NCBI RefSeq assembly: GCF_002234915.1
Contig: NZ_NEWD01000014.1
Location: 31,668-95,667, forward strand
Direction: 5' to 3'
Length of the DNA stretch: 64,000 bases
From: Bifidobacterium vansinderenii
Lineage (GTDB): Bacteria; Actinomycetota; Actinomycetes; Actinomycetales; Bifidobacteriaceae
The notes beneath the pieces are model-generated. The model searched no databases. It had not been told where the DNA came from and saw only the letters and a program-made list of their open reading frames with translations. How positions within the stretch are numbered: position 1 is the first letter of the stretch; each line of letters opens with the position of its first letter. A program made the position numbers and the translations under genes. Shown here one piece after another: positions 28,701-36,811 of the stretch.

Positions 28701-29828
28701 GAACGGATCGCCCACCGCGTTGACGGCCGTGGGGGTACCGCCCTTGCCGCCCGTGTGAAACAGTGCGGCAAGCAGCGTGGCCTGAGTGGTGGAGGTGTCC
28801 TGGTATTCGTCCAGGAACACGTGCGAGTAGCGACGCCGGTATTCCTCGCCGATCGAGGGGAATCGGCGGATGAGCTGGAACGCGGCGATGGTGAAGTCGC
28901 TGAACTCCGCCATACCGGCGCGCCGCTTGGCGTCCTGGAACTCCTCGGCCAGCGTGAGCAGCAGTTCACGACGACGGGTCACGGTTCGTAACGCATCGGC
29001 GCGGTACAAGCCGCGTTCATGCTCGATGTCGGTCATCGTCTTGGCGTATGCGGCCAGTTTTTCGGCGAAGGAGTCGTCGGTGTCCTTCTTCGTGCGCTTC
29101 GGCGGCTTCTTCGGGCTCGGCTCCTTCTCGGGAATCGGCTCGTCCCCGATGAGCGAGTCCAACCGTGCGATGAACGCGGAATCCCATCGGCGGATACGAT
29201 CCACGGCGTCGTGGAAGGTCAGCACATCGCCGCCGATCATGGAGCTCGCGATGGCGTGCGACAGATCCATGAGCCGTGCGGTGAGTGTGGGGAATTGTCC
29301 CATGTCCTCGGAATCGTCGCCCGTGCCGGACGATGCGGCATCACCGCCGCCTAGGGCGTCAACGTCCGCATCGGTGCCCGAAAACAGCATCGCCATGTGC
29401 CTGCCGACCACGTCGGAGGCCAGCTGGTAGGCTCCCGCCTCACTCAACGGCTGCGTGTTCTGATCCATGCCGACGAGCAGACCGTACTGGCGCACGATCG
29501 ATTGGAAAAACGCATCGTAGGTGAAGATCTCCGGCTTGAGGAACGCCCGATCCGGATCAGCCGTCGTTCCTCCGACGCCGCCCGCTTCCGTGCCGTCGCC
29601 ATTCATGGCCTTGGACACGGCACCGGACACGCGGTCGAGCAGTTCGGACGCCGCCTTGCGAGTGAAGGTGAGTCCGAGAATACGCTCGGCCGGCACTCCC
29701 CGGTTGATCAGGCCGATGATGCGGTTCGTCATCGTGTAGGTCTTGCCCGAGCCGGCACCGGCCACCACCAGGATGTCGTCATTCACCGGGGCGTCGATGA
29801 CCGCCGCCTGTTCGAAAGTCGCTGCCAT
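25716..29828 (-). CDS. AdnB-like UvrD/RecB-type helicase-nuclease subunit
   Basis: 1370 residues. The N-terminal superfamily 1 helicase has Walker A GAGSGKT at 24-30 and motif II VFLDEYQDT with Asp340-Glu341. The motif VFLDEYQ, HQAKGLEWDAV and LMYVALTRAKQ are typical of UvrD/AddA. The C-terminal RecB-family nuclease has GTRFHDW, Asp1270 in GKLDAVF, and Asp1290 with Lys1292 in VVDWKTG, matching the D..D-x-K catalytic set. It processes double-strand breaks for recombination. The ATG overlaps the upstream stop by one base (TAATG), so the two subunits are translationally coupled. Order and composition match mycobacterial adnA-adnB. AddA would be the alternative name. Confidence 0.9.
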   Translation of the reverse strand: MAATFEQAAVIDAPVNDDILVVAGAGSGKTYTMTNRIIGLINRGVPAERILGLTFTRKAASELLDRVSGAVSKAMNGDGTEAGGVGGTTADPDRAFLKPEIFTYDAFFQSIVRQYGLLVGMDQNTQPLSEAGAYQLASDVVGRHMAMLFSGTDADVDALGGGDAASSGTGDDSEDMGQFPTLTARLMDLSHAIASSMIGGDVLTFHDAVDRIRRWDSAFIARLDSLIGDEPIPEKEPSPKKPPKRTKKDTDDSFAEKLAAYAKTMTDIEHERGLYRADALRTVTRRRELLLTLAEEFQDAKRRAGMAEFSDFTIAAFQLIRRFPSIGEEYRRRYSHVFLDEYQDTSTTQATLLAALFHTGGKGGTPTAVNAVGDPFQSIYAWRGASPGAFRMFQRDFGMDTLRKPYALTFTRRNPRIVLEAANDLTIPLRDTPRRPSSSLMREVDVDVLNPWIAEGGVTSPLGTIGVQGYVTRGQEIDAVVRFAGKAKELYGRDKEGNPVPGTHTAVLFRSKKSIPDYREALENAGLTCEVVGYSALLDRPEVKDLLALLHAVADHTDTGSLMRLMATPRFSIDADDLKTVAGLADEANTEYRYRALVTAGFATGDEPKREWASIVKRHRDIVPNGVFLADLLLDSGFKRKLDGSAVSPRGRRLFFAVASMLRVMESSMHLPLPDVLRIAVEQLGLDIDCVVAQAIAGRDGEHAPTAARASLDAIADLSDTYLQELPAAVAPSLRGFIAWVDALSKIPETGSGQSSGTADVTLMTIHQAKGLEWDAVAVVGMTNKGFPSNQGDHLNVKADGDHLGGVDADGGWTPPEYHETAGTWLTDLTAVPVPVRVDSAILPRFPHDADVDGDPVAQLDVLDTVERVDAEVYADDSASDGERFLSQREEYGRRLHADERRLMYVALTRAKQAALLTFSVESNLSRMPSMDTPIDDETMEKKASNFWMEVHEALAGRDDAVMAPTGLPDREDCRPDGLLRPLYGFFAGDHAEDYENAVVGAAWLEPPAEAEDEHVPWPRPLEDRVAAAVRRSVDAVRNVDDGTGGADGAGSAGSTVQTTVDRSDAKDPNGNVVPRTLLGYAHKVMEARADSAISPDDISSLEKQGERILAAGRQNVTAIQTRMTLMDDNANGSGTGEAGARVRKELDRKRYRMWAGIIRPIPRSSSPAAEAGTRFHDWAARFICPQGDGMIQTAESIAMLPQDMRASMLANLTERDQMLADGQLDARDRHLLIWQHRLVDSRWAGRAAVCVEQSIAANIDGHIINGKLDAVFSGGLDDPSDAGRFTVVDWKTGRKPVNTQDIEVKLAQLDLYRLLWSRIKEVPLERIDATLYYLSVDDESERELYALPKSEDEILARVRKGLPTQSDND

Positions 29829-32800
29829 TATCGGACCTCCAATACGGATGTGATGTCGTCGGCACAGGCGGGGCAGGCGTCCTTGTGCCAGCAATGCTTG
29901 ACGTGTTCGTCATCAGGGTCGGCAAACAGTCTCGTCGACTGCACGGCTCCGGCCGCATACAGCACGCGTGCGATCATGGTCAACGCCCATATGGTCTGCG
30001 TGCCACGCATGTCGAGCAGGATCTTCCATGCGGTGTCGCTTACGCCCGACGGCGGCACGGTCGGCAGGACAGGCTCGTCGAACAGTTTGCCGATCGACGA
30101 CGCGTAGTAGCGCGGTGTGAACGGCTGATCGTTGATGTGCCCGTTGCGGAACAGGGCCGGCTGATGGCAGGATTCGGCCACGCGATTGTATGAGGGCGAT
30201 GCCTTGTCCTTAACGAAGAACAGTCCGGACTGGCCGATGAACGGAATCCTGGGGAGCTTTCGCGGCTTCCCGTCCGTACCGCTGCCCGCGTTCACGGTTC
30301 TCAGCAGCTGTTCGTCGAACTGCTCGCCCAGCTGGTAGCACACCAGTTGCAGGTCGCTGAAGTTCTGTTTGGCACTTCGTGACTTGCCGGTCTTGTAGTC
30401 GATGAGTCGCAGCTGCCGGGTGCCGTCGTCCATCACGCGCGTCTCCTCGCGGTCCATACGGCCCGAGATGCATACCTGCAGATTCTTGCTCATGCCTTCC
30501 GGCCAGCCGCCGACCAACGCGCCGAGCATGCCGTAGAAGTCGTCGAGCCCCACCTGCTTGACGCCCGGTGTGGCGTTGTATGCGGTCAGGATCCAGTTCA
30601 GATCGAACCGGGCGAGGAACGGCTTCTCGCATGTCGCGGATTCGATGGCACCGACCGGAACGGGCGACGTCTTGCTTCCCTGACGTCCGTACGTGCCGGC
30701 GGCGCCCGGTCCTCCCATGGCCGTGGCGCTGTCCACGAAGTATTCGGCGATGTGGCGCAGCAGCGTGCCGGCGGAACGGTCCTTATACATGGCGTCGTAT
30801 CGTTCGGCCACGGACGGGATGTCCTCGGGATCCACCCGCAGTTCGGCGTAGATGTCGAGCATGCGGTCGGTGATCGCGGCGGTCTTCTCCTCTGGCGTCG
30901 CTCCCGGCTGTCCATCCGGCAGATCCAGTCCTTCGGCGCTGGCACGTTCGGCCACGGCGTGGATGATGGTGCCGAAGCTCGTGGCCACGCTCGACGGGCG
31001 TGGTCCGACGAACTGGTTGTCCATCAGCCAGCACACCGGGCAGTTCCAGATGCCGTCGACGGCGGACGGGGAGAGTCGGACCATGGGACCGGCCGTCTTG
31101 TCTCCGTCCGATGCCGTCTGTTCATCCACCTGATTCCGTTCCTGTTTCGACAGCCCATCGGGCAGTGCCTTGGTGTCGAAAATCACGGCGTCGTCGGGCA
31201 GATCGTCGTCACGGGCGCCGTCGGCATACGCGGCATCCACGAACGGCCAGTTCCTCGGATCGGCGTACGCGACTCCCTGATCGCTCAGATACCGCAGCGT
31301 ATCCGCAGCGTCGCGGAAGGCCTTGTCTCCGACGATATCCCTTCCGGCGGCGAGTATGGCCCTGGCCTCGGTCACGATGCCGCGAACACTGAGCTCCAGA
31401 CCGTGGTAGCGTTCCGACTGCCCCACCTCGGTGTAGTGGGTGAACGGCACGTCCTTGTTCTCCGGATCCTTGCGCACGAACAGTTCAGGCATGAATCCGT
31501 ACAGGAAGTCGGACGGTACATGATCGTCGTCCGATACCGCGCTCACCTGCACTCGTGATTCGGCTCTGGTGATCGCCATGAGGAAGCTTCGCTTCTCGCC
31601 ATACAGCACCGATGCCACCCGTTCGGAACGCGTCGGCGCCACATCGCCGGCCCCGGTTCCGGCGAGCGAGGATGCGAGCCGTCCGTGCAGCATCACATCG
31701 GCCAGATCGTCGACGCCGAACATGGTGTTGCGCGCCGCCAGATTCGGCCACACGCCCTGTTGCACGGCGGGCATCCACACCAGAGGCCAACTGTGTCCGA
31801 TCGCGCCGGCCGGCGTGGTGAGCGTCACCGCCTCTTCCACCGGTCGGACATGGGCCAGCGAATCCGCCTCGAGCTCCATGGCACGCACCTGTTCCACGAA
31901 CGCCGTCACATCGTGCTGCGCGCCGCTGGACTCGGCGAACTGGAACAGTCGCATGGCGGTGTCGAGCCGGTCGTTGGCAGCACGGCCATCGGCATCATCA
32001 CGCAACGCCTGACGCTGCCATCGTTCGGCCACGCCGGCCGCCTGCCATGCCTCCCACAGCACATAGCGGGACTCTTTCAGCGGCATGGACCGCAGCTTTT
32101 CGACCACAACGTCGATCATCGCCCAGGCCCGTTCAAACGCTGCGGCCTCCGGGTCGGTCCACGCCCGCTTTGCACGCGGTTTTCCGCTGTCAGCGCCCGC
32201 GGCCGCATCCGAACCGTTCTGATTCGTCTTCTCCTGTTTCGCATCGCGAGAGCCAAGCACCGAATGAATCGCCTGAATCACCCGTTCGGAGGGCTCGCCG
32301 CCCTCGGCCAGCAGCAGGTTCATGGCATCCGTGCCGAATCCCATGGAACCGGTGTCTTCGGATGATCCCCCGCCCATCAGGGAATCATCCACGCTGATGG
32401 CGTCACCGTCACGGCGACGCTCACCGTCGAGCAGACGGTCACGCAAATCGGCCCAATCGTCCATCATCGCGTGCAATAGCGCACGATCCGCTCCGGAGGA
32501 TTCCGCTGCCGTTCCGACATCGGACCGATCGTTCTGCGACAGTACGCGCGAAAGTGATTCCAGTGAATTCATGGCGGCATTGATCGCAGACACGCGCAGC
32601 GGATGTGCGGCGCCGCCGGCCGTGGTCACGCTCACCAGAGGACTGCCGAGCAGCATACGCATGCGGGAACGCACGAATACGGCGAGTGCACGAGCGTTCA
32701 TCGTGGTGGTGTCGATGCCCTGTTCGCGTAGCAGTGCCAGTTCGATGATGGCGAACAGGCCCTGAACGAACGGCTCCTCCTTGAGTGGTTTCGTGACCGA

Positions 32801-34492
32801 CGAGTAGTGCACCGGAACGCCTTCGCGACGCAGCCGTTCGCCGAATGCGCGCACGGTGCTGTTGTCGTGGGCGATCACGGCCATATCGTTCCACGACCTG
32901 TGGCCGATCGTATGGGCGTGCAGTATGCGCCACGCCACGTCGTCGAGTTCCTCGCCGGTGCTGTGGTACAACGCGGCGCCTACGCTCCCGTCGGGAGATT
33001 CGGCCGGAACCGCCGGGGAGGTTTCGCCGTCGCGGCCGGTCAGGGATGATATCGGCGAGGCTCCCGGCCATTGCGGCATCTTGCCCAGTCGCTCAGGAAG
33101 GGGAATCGACGTCGGTTCCAGTGACAGGATGCCCAGCGATGTGCGGGCGGCCACCAGATCACGGTAGGAGTAGGAACATGCGTCGGGAGCATTCCATACG
33201 TCGGCGCGAACGCGCGCATGGGGCTCTTCGACTTCCTCGAGGACAGGCCCTTCCGGGATGAGTCGTATTGCGAATGCGCCGAGACGACCTAGATTGCGGT
33301 CGTTCACCATACCCGCCGCATCGTCCGACGTGTTTTCGGCGAGCGCATCGGGGGCGAGCGGCTGCTGCGTTGCACGGAGGAACAGGAATTCGGGGTATGA
33401 GCCACGGAAGCCCTGCACCGCTTCGTCGGGGTTGCCAATCAAGACCAGATTGCTGCCCGACTGTTCGATCGCCTGTAGGAACGCCATGCCGGCGAGCGTC
33501 ACGTCCTGTGCGTCGTCGACGATCACCACGCGGGGTATGGCGGCGTCTGCCGGCGGCAGCCCCTCGCTCAACGCCCGTCGAACGGCTTCGGTGCCCTCCA
33601 CGAGCAGTCGGGACGCGTCCAGTCGGTATTCGTCGGGATAGGTGTGGTTGATGGCTGCGACGTATTCGCGGCGCAGGGCGAACGCGGCCCGCCATTGCGC
33701 GGCCAGACGTTCGCCGCGAATGCCGGCGTCGTCGGTGGCGTCGGCCAGTGTGGCGATGATGGCGTCCTCCTTGGCGGAGGATGCTCCGAGTTCGTTCATA
33801 CGGGCGAGCATGTCGCGCAGCTGAGTGATGAACACGTCGCTGATGCCGCGCTCGAACAGTTCGTCGGTCGATGCGTCTCGCGTGTCGTCGGCGCTGTTCC
33901 CAAGGGTGTTCGCGTCCGTCCCGTCCTGCGAGGACACCAGTCCGGTCCAGTTCGAGGAGGCGAAATATGCGGCGAGCAATCGGCAGGTATCGCACTGGTC
34001 ACCGGCCCGCACGTGGGCCACATGGGAGGCCAGCACGGATCGCAGGATGGCATCCTGCTCGGCACCGTTGAGCAGTTTGGGCAGGGGCAGGCCGTCGCGT
34101 CCCCGCATGGTGGAGATGATGCGGAACGCCAGTGCGGCGAGCGTGGTCACGGGTCGGGCGAGCGCGGTCTGGCCAACGTCGTGGATCACTCGCAGGCTCA
34201 GGTCGTCGGCGACGGTTCGGTTGGACACGATCATTACCGCGCCCGCCGATGTGGCTTCGTCGTAGGCGGTCTTGTCCGCCGTCCCTGTTTTGCCGCCGTA
34301 CAGTACCTTTAGCGCGAACTCGGTTTTGCCCGACCGTGGCGGTCCCGCCACCAGCAGGGTGCGGGTGAACCGGGCGTCCGCATCGGATTCCCCGATTCCG
34401 TAGGGAAGCGCCCGGCCCTCCAGGAGATGCTGGGCCTGCTCGAACGCCTGGTCGATCGTCATTGCCTCGTACGGCGCGCGTTTCTTCGTCAT
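29828..34492 (-). CDS. AdnA-like helicase-nuclease subunit
   Basis: 1554 residues from ATG 34492; MGG at 34501 is an alternative. Walker A GPPRSGKT is at 50-57. Motif II reads VVIVDDAQD with Asp326-Asp327, where active SF1 helicases have Asp-Glu, so this motor may be weak, as reported for AdnA. The C-terminal nuclease keeps IIHAVAE, GRMDREE and Asp1365-x-Lys1367 in LIDYKTGK. Cys1151 and Cys1154 (NCPVCW) plus Cys1534, Cys1540 and Cys1543 near the end (HCWHKDACPAC) could hold an iron-sulfur cluster around the nuclease, as in AddB. It pairs with the coupled downstream gene. The large size reflects acidic, low-complexity insertions. Confidence 0.88.
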   Translation of the reverse strand: MTKKRAPYEAMTIDQAFEQAQHLLEGRALPYGIGESDADARFTRTLLVAGPPRSGKTEFALKVLYGGKTGTADKTAYDEATSAGAVMIVSNRTVADDLSLRVIHDVGQTALARPVTTLAALAFRIISTMRGRDGLPLPKLLNGAEQDAILRSVLASHVAHVRAGDQCDTCRLLAAYFASSNWTGLVSSQDGTDANTLGNSADDTRDASTDELFERGISDVFITQLRDMLARMNELGASSAKEDAIIATLADATDDAGIRGERLAAQWRAAFALRREYVAAINHTYPDEYRLDASRLLVEGTEAVRRALSEGLPPADAAIPRVVIVDDAQDVTLAGMAFLQAIEQSGSNLVLIGNPDEAVQGFRGSYPEFLFLRATQQPLAPDALAENTSDDAAGMVNDRNLGRLGAFAIRLIPEGPVLEEVEEPHARVRADVWNAPDACSYSYRDLVAARTSLGILSLEPTSIPLPERLGKMPQWPGASPISSLTGRDGETSPAVPAESPDGSVGAALYHSTGEELDDVAWRILHAHTIGHRSWNDMAVIAHDNSTVRAFGERLRREGVPVHYSSVTKPLKEEPFVQGLFAIIELALLREQGIDTTTMNARALAVFVRSRMRMLLGSPLVSVTTAGGAAHPLRVSAINAAMNSLESLSRVLSQNDRSDVGTAAESSGADRALLHAMMDDWADLRDRLLDGERRRDGDAISVDDSLMGGGSSEDTGSMGFGTDAMNLLLAEGGEPSERVIQAIHSVLGSRDAKQEKTNQNGSDAAAGADSGKPRAKRAWTDPEAAAFERAWAMIDVVVEKLRSMPLKESRYVLWEAWQAAGVAERWQRQALRDDADGRAANDRLDTAMRLFQFAESSGAQHDVTAFVEQVRAMELEADSLAHVRPVEEAVTLTTPAGAIGHSWPLVWMPAVQQGVWPNLAARNTMFGVDDLADVMLHGRLASSLAGTGAGDVAPTRSERVASVLYGEKRSFLMAITRAESRVQVSAVSDDDHVPSDFLYGFMPELFVRKDPENKDVPFTHYTEVGQSERYHGLELSVRGIVTEARAILAAGRDIVGDKAFRDAADTLRYLSDQGVAYADPRNWPFVDAAYADGARDDDLPDDAVIFDTKALPDGLSKQERNQVDEQTASDGDKTAGPMVRLSPSAVDGIWNCPVCWLMDNQFVGPRPSSVATSFGTIIHAVAERASAEGLDLPDGQPGATPEEKTAAITDRMLDIYAELRVDPEDIPSVAERYDAMYKDRSAGTLLRHIAEYFVDSATAMGGPGAAGTYGRQGSKTSPVPVGAIESATCEKPFLARFDLNWILTAYNATPGVKQVGLDDFYGMLGALVGGWPEGMSKNLQVCISGRMDREETRVMDDGTRQLRLIDYKTGKSRSAKQNFSDLQLVCYQLGEQFDEQLLRTVNAGSGTDGKPRKLPRIPFIGQSGLFFVKDKASPSYNRVAESCHQPALFRNGHINDQPFTPRYYASSIGKLFDEPVLPTVPPSGVSDTAWKILLDMRGTQTIWALTMIARVLYAAGAVQSTRLFADPDDEHVKHCWHKDACPACADDITSVLEVR

Positions 34493-34538
34493 GCCACCCA
34501 TCCTATCCGTGTTGGGGAAGGGTGGCGGTTTTCTGCAA

Positions 34539-34584
34539 CCGGCGCGGCGCCGTGTCGGCATCGCATGCCGGAGGGCCGCGCCGG
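34539..34584 (-). terminator. GC-rich nested hairpin after the beta-lactamase-fold gene
   Basis: CCGGCGCGGC (34539-34548) pairs perfectly with GCCGCGCCGG (34575-34584), and CGGCAT with ATGCCG inside. It lies 12 bp after the stop of the gene to its right and 47 bp before the AdnA-like start, with no T tract. Confidence 0.6.
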
Positions 34585-34595
34585 ACCTTGGGATC

Positions 34596-35570
34596 TTACT
34601 GGTTCATGGCGTCCCAGACCGTGCCGGAGATGGCGCGGATGTTGGCCTGCGCCGTGGAGTTGTCCACGTCCTCGCTCATCACGGTGATCACATAGTCGCC
34701 CTTGGTGCCGTATACGATCGCCGCATCGTTTTCGGTTCCGGGGATCTCGCCGGTCTTGTTGGCCACCTTGGTGCCGTCGGGCACGCCGGCGGGGATCTTG
34801 GTGCGACGGGTCTGACCGAGCAGCAGGTCGAGCATCTTCGCGCTGACGTCGGCGGAGACCAGCTGGCCTCGGTATACCTTGGCCATGAAGGCGCCGGCGT
34901 CGTTCACCGAGGTCTGCTTGAGGCTGGAGTCATGCGTGCCCGAATCGTAGAGCAGATCGTTCATCGCGGTTTCGGTGAACCCGTTGGCCTTGGCCGTGTC
35001 GTTGACGATCGTGAATCCGGCCTGCGCGTCGTCGCCACCCAAGGTTGTCACCAGGGTGTTGGTGGCCTGATTCGAGCTCACGGTGATCATCTGCGTGAGC
35101 AGGGTGTCGATGTCGGCCGTTTCGGTGAGCTTGCCCTGCGCGATCTGATCGTAGACGGCGAGCATCACGTACAGTTTGATCACCGATGCGCTGGGCTGCC
35201 TGTGGTCGTTGATCGAGATGGACGCCCCGGTGGTCATGTCCTCCACGTAGAGGGACCAGGTGCCGGAGTAGCCGCCAAGCTGCTGTTCGAGGGTGCCTTT
35301 CAGCGTATCGAGCTGCGTTTGCTTGGCCTGTTTGGCGGCATCGGTCGGATTCTCGCTGGGGGTTGCCGTTGCGCTGGCCGAGCCTGTCGGCTGTTGTTTT
35401 TCGGTTTCGGATGAGGCGCTGGCCGATGTGTCTGGCGTGGTGCCGCCGACGATCAGCCGCGTGGATGCGGCCCAGACGAGTCCGGCCACGACGAGGATGG
35501 TGACCAGCGCCGCAATGACGATTCTGGCCGTTCGGTGTTTGGTGGGAAGCGTGCGGATGTGTTTGCCCAT
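34596..35570 (-). CDS. Membrane-anchored class A beta-lactamase-fold serine hydrolase
   Basis: 324 residues. A short basic N-terminus is followed by a membrane helix (about 18-36), a Ser/Thr/Pro-rich spacer to about residue 80, then a domain outside the cell. The catalytic motifs are present: Ser129-x-x-Lys132 (SVIK), Ser165-Ser166-Asn167 in place of the usual SDN, and Lys272-Thr273-Gly274. The fold is therefore probably active on a penicillin-like or peptidoglycan substrate. I would not predict antibiotic resistance: such housekeeping relatives are common in actinobacteria. The ATG at 35570 lies 3 bp after the stop of the zinc-ribbon gene, with GAGGTG upstream. Confidence 0.85.
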   Translation of the reverse strand: MGKHIRTLPTKHRTARIVIAALVTILVVAGLVWAASTRLIVGGTTPDTSASASSETEKQQPTGSASATATPSENPTDAAKQAKQTQLDTLKGTLEQQLGGYSGTWSLYVEDMTTGASISINDHRQPSASVIKLYVMLAVYDQIAQGKLTETADIDTLLTQMITVSSNQATNTLVTTLGGDDAQAGFTIVNDTAKANGFTETAMNDLLYDSGTHDSSLKQTSVNDAGAFMAKVYRGQLVSADVSAKMLDLLLGQTRRTKIPAGVPDGTKVANKTGEIPGTENDAAIVYGTKGDYVITVMSEDVDNSTAQANIRAISGTVWDAMNQ

Positions 35571-35573
35571 GGT

Positions 35574-36638
35574 TCACTTCACCTCGGAGGCGACTTCGGC
35601 GAGAATGTCGTTGGTCAGCGACACCGCGGTGTCCTTGCCGAGGTTCTGGGTGAGCACGGATACGGCCATGGTCGTTTTGCCGGTCTTCATCAGAATGAAG
35701 AAGTTGTAGGAGTTCTTGATGCCCTGTCCGCGGTGTCCGTTGAGTATGACGCCGGAGGGCGTGGTCACACCCTCACTGGCCAGATCATAGGACAGCAGAT
35801 TCGTGCCGCCGGCATTGTCCGTGGCGGCGAGCATCTTGGCCGCGTCGGCAGCCGACGTGTAGTTCTCGTATCCGGAGTTCGATGCCTCCACGTCGCCGAA
35901 CGCGCGCTGGAAGTCGGTGTTGGAGTATCCGGCGCCGCCCAGCCATCCGTTGAGCGTAGACAGACCGCCGATATCGGAGATCGCAGCATTGCCGGAGTCG
36001 TTGTCCATGGTGCGCATCATGGTCTCCGCCGAGGAGACGGCCCCCGGGTTGCCGGAGCTTTTCGCCGCCAGATAGACGGGCAGGTACAGGCCCGCGGCCA
36101 CGAACTTGGTGTTGGCCTGGCTGGAGTCGAATTCGTCGTTCTCCCCCACGGGGATCACGCTCACCGCGGCTTCGGTCTCGGAGTACCCGCTGACAATGGA
36201 CTGCAGCTTGTCGGTGTTAAGCGTGATGCCCGCTTTGGCGCTCGCCGATGCGGAGGACGGGGAAGTCGATTTCGGCGAGGCGGCGCTCGACGTCGTGGCC
36301 GGAGAGGCCGCACCCTTGTTACCGGAACCGAGCACGCCGTACGCGATGCCGACGCCCAACAGGACGAGAACGAGCACCGCGGCAGCGACGATGACCGGAA
36401 CGTTGGGCTTGCCCTTGGGCTTCGGCGCGTCTGCGGCCGGCTGCACTGTCGGCTGCGTGGGCGTACCCCAGTTCGGCTGCGTCGGCATGGTCTGCGCGGA
36501 CATGGTTTGCGTCGGCTGCTCCGCAGTGCTCGTGTCACTGGCGCTCGCGTCGTTTGGCGTCTCCACCGCGGCTCCGCAGTTCGTACAGAACTTGGCGTCC
36601 TCCTCCAACACCGAACCGCAATTGGTGCAGAATCTCAT
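35574..36638 (-). CDS. Zinc-ribbon membrane protein with a catalytically dead beta-lactamase-like domain
   Basis: 354 residues from ATG 36638 (MRFCTNCG); ATG 36647 is an alternative closer to GAGGAAGG. The zinc ribbon has Cys4-x2-Cys7 and Cys18-x2-Cys21. A Pro/Thr/Gln-rich linker, one membrane helix (VPVIVAAAVLVLVLLGVGIA) and a Ser-rich spacer follow. The outer domain runs parallel to the downstream beta-lactamase-like protein, but the SxxK site reads VAAG before LYLPVYLA, the SDN site reads MDND, and the KTG site reads GHRG. All three active-site motifs are lost. A sensing or binding role is more likely than hydrolysis. The alignment was made by eye. Confidence 0.75.
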   Translation of the reverse strand: MRFCTNCGSVLEEDAKFCTNCGAAVETPNDASASDTSTAEQPTQTMSAQTMPTQPNWGTPTQPTVQPAADAPKPKGKPNVPVIVAAAVLVLVLLGVGIAYGVLGSGNKGAASPATTSSAASPKSTSPSSASASAKAGITLNTDKLQSIVSGYSETEAAVSVIPVGENDEFDSSQANTKFVAAGLYLPVYLAAKSSGNPGAVSSAETMMRTMDNDSGNAAISDIGGLSTLNGWLGGAGYSNTDFQRAFGDVEASNSGYENYTSAADAAKMLAATDNAGGTNLLSYDLASEGVTTPSGVILNGHRGQGIKNSYNFFILMKTGKTTMAVSVLTQNLGKDTAVSLTNDILAEVASEVK

Positions 36639-36774
36639 GTCGCGCATCCTTCCTCTATTGCTCATGATCGTCATCACCTTCGGCGGTCATTGCAGTCATT
36701 CCTGAGCGAACATTCTAGCCATCGACGTTTACCGGGCGTCGCGGTCTTCCCAGACCGGCGCAAAGCCCGTGCGG

Positions 36775-36811
36775 TAGGATGCAGACAATGACACTCGATT
36801 GCAGGGAGTAG
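36775..36811 (+). promoter_or_regulatory. Candidate -10 box and 7-codon leader ORF before the kinase gene
   Basis: TAGGAT at 36775-36780 could be a -10 box with a start near 36787. One base later (36788) ATG opens a 7-codon frame (MTLDCRE) whose TAG stop at 36809-36811 overlaps the GTG proposed as the kinase start (TAGTG). The only purine-rich stretch, AGGGAG at 36803-36808, lies inside this mini-ORF. A leaderless uORF with re-initiation is an inference. Confidence 0.3.

Noticed and set aside
34596..35570. Acquired antibiotic-resistance beta-lactamase
   Set aside because: The SDN motif reads SSN, the protein is membrane anchored, and it is paired with a paralogue in a core region with no mobile element.
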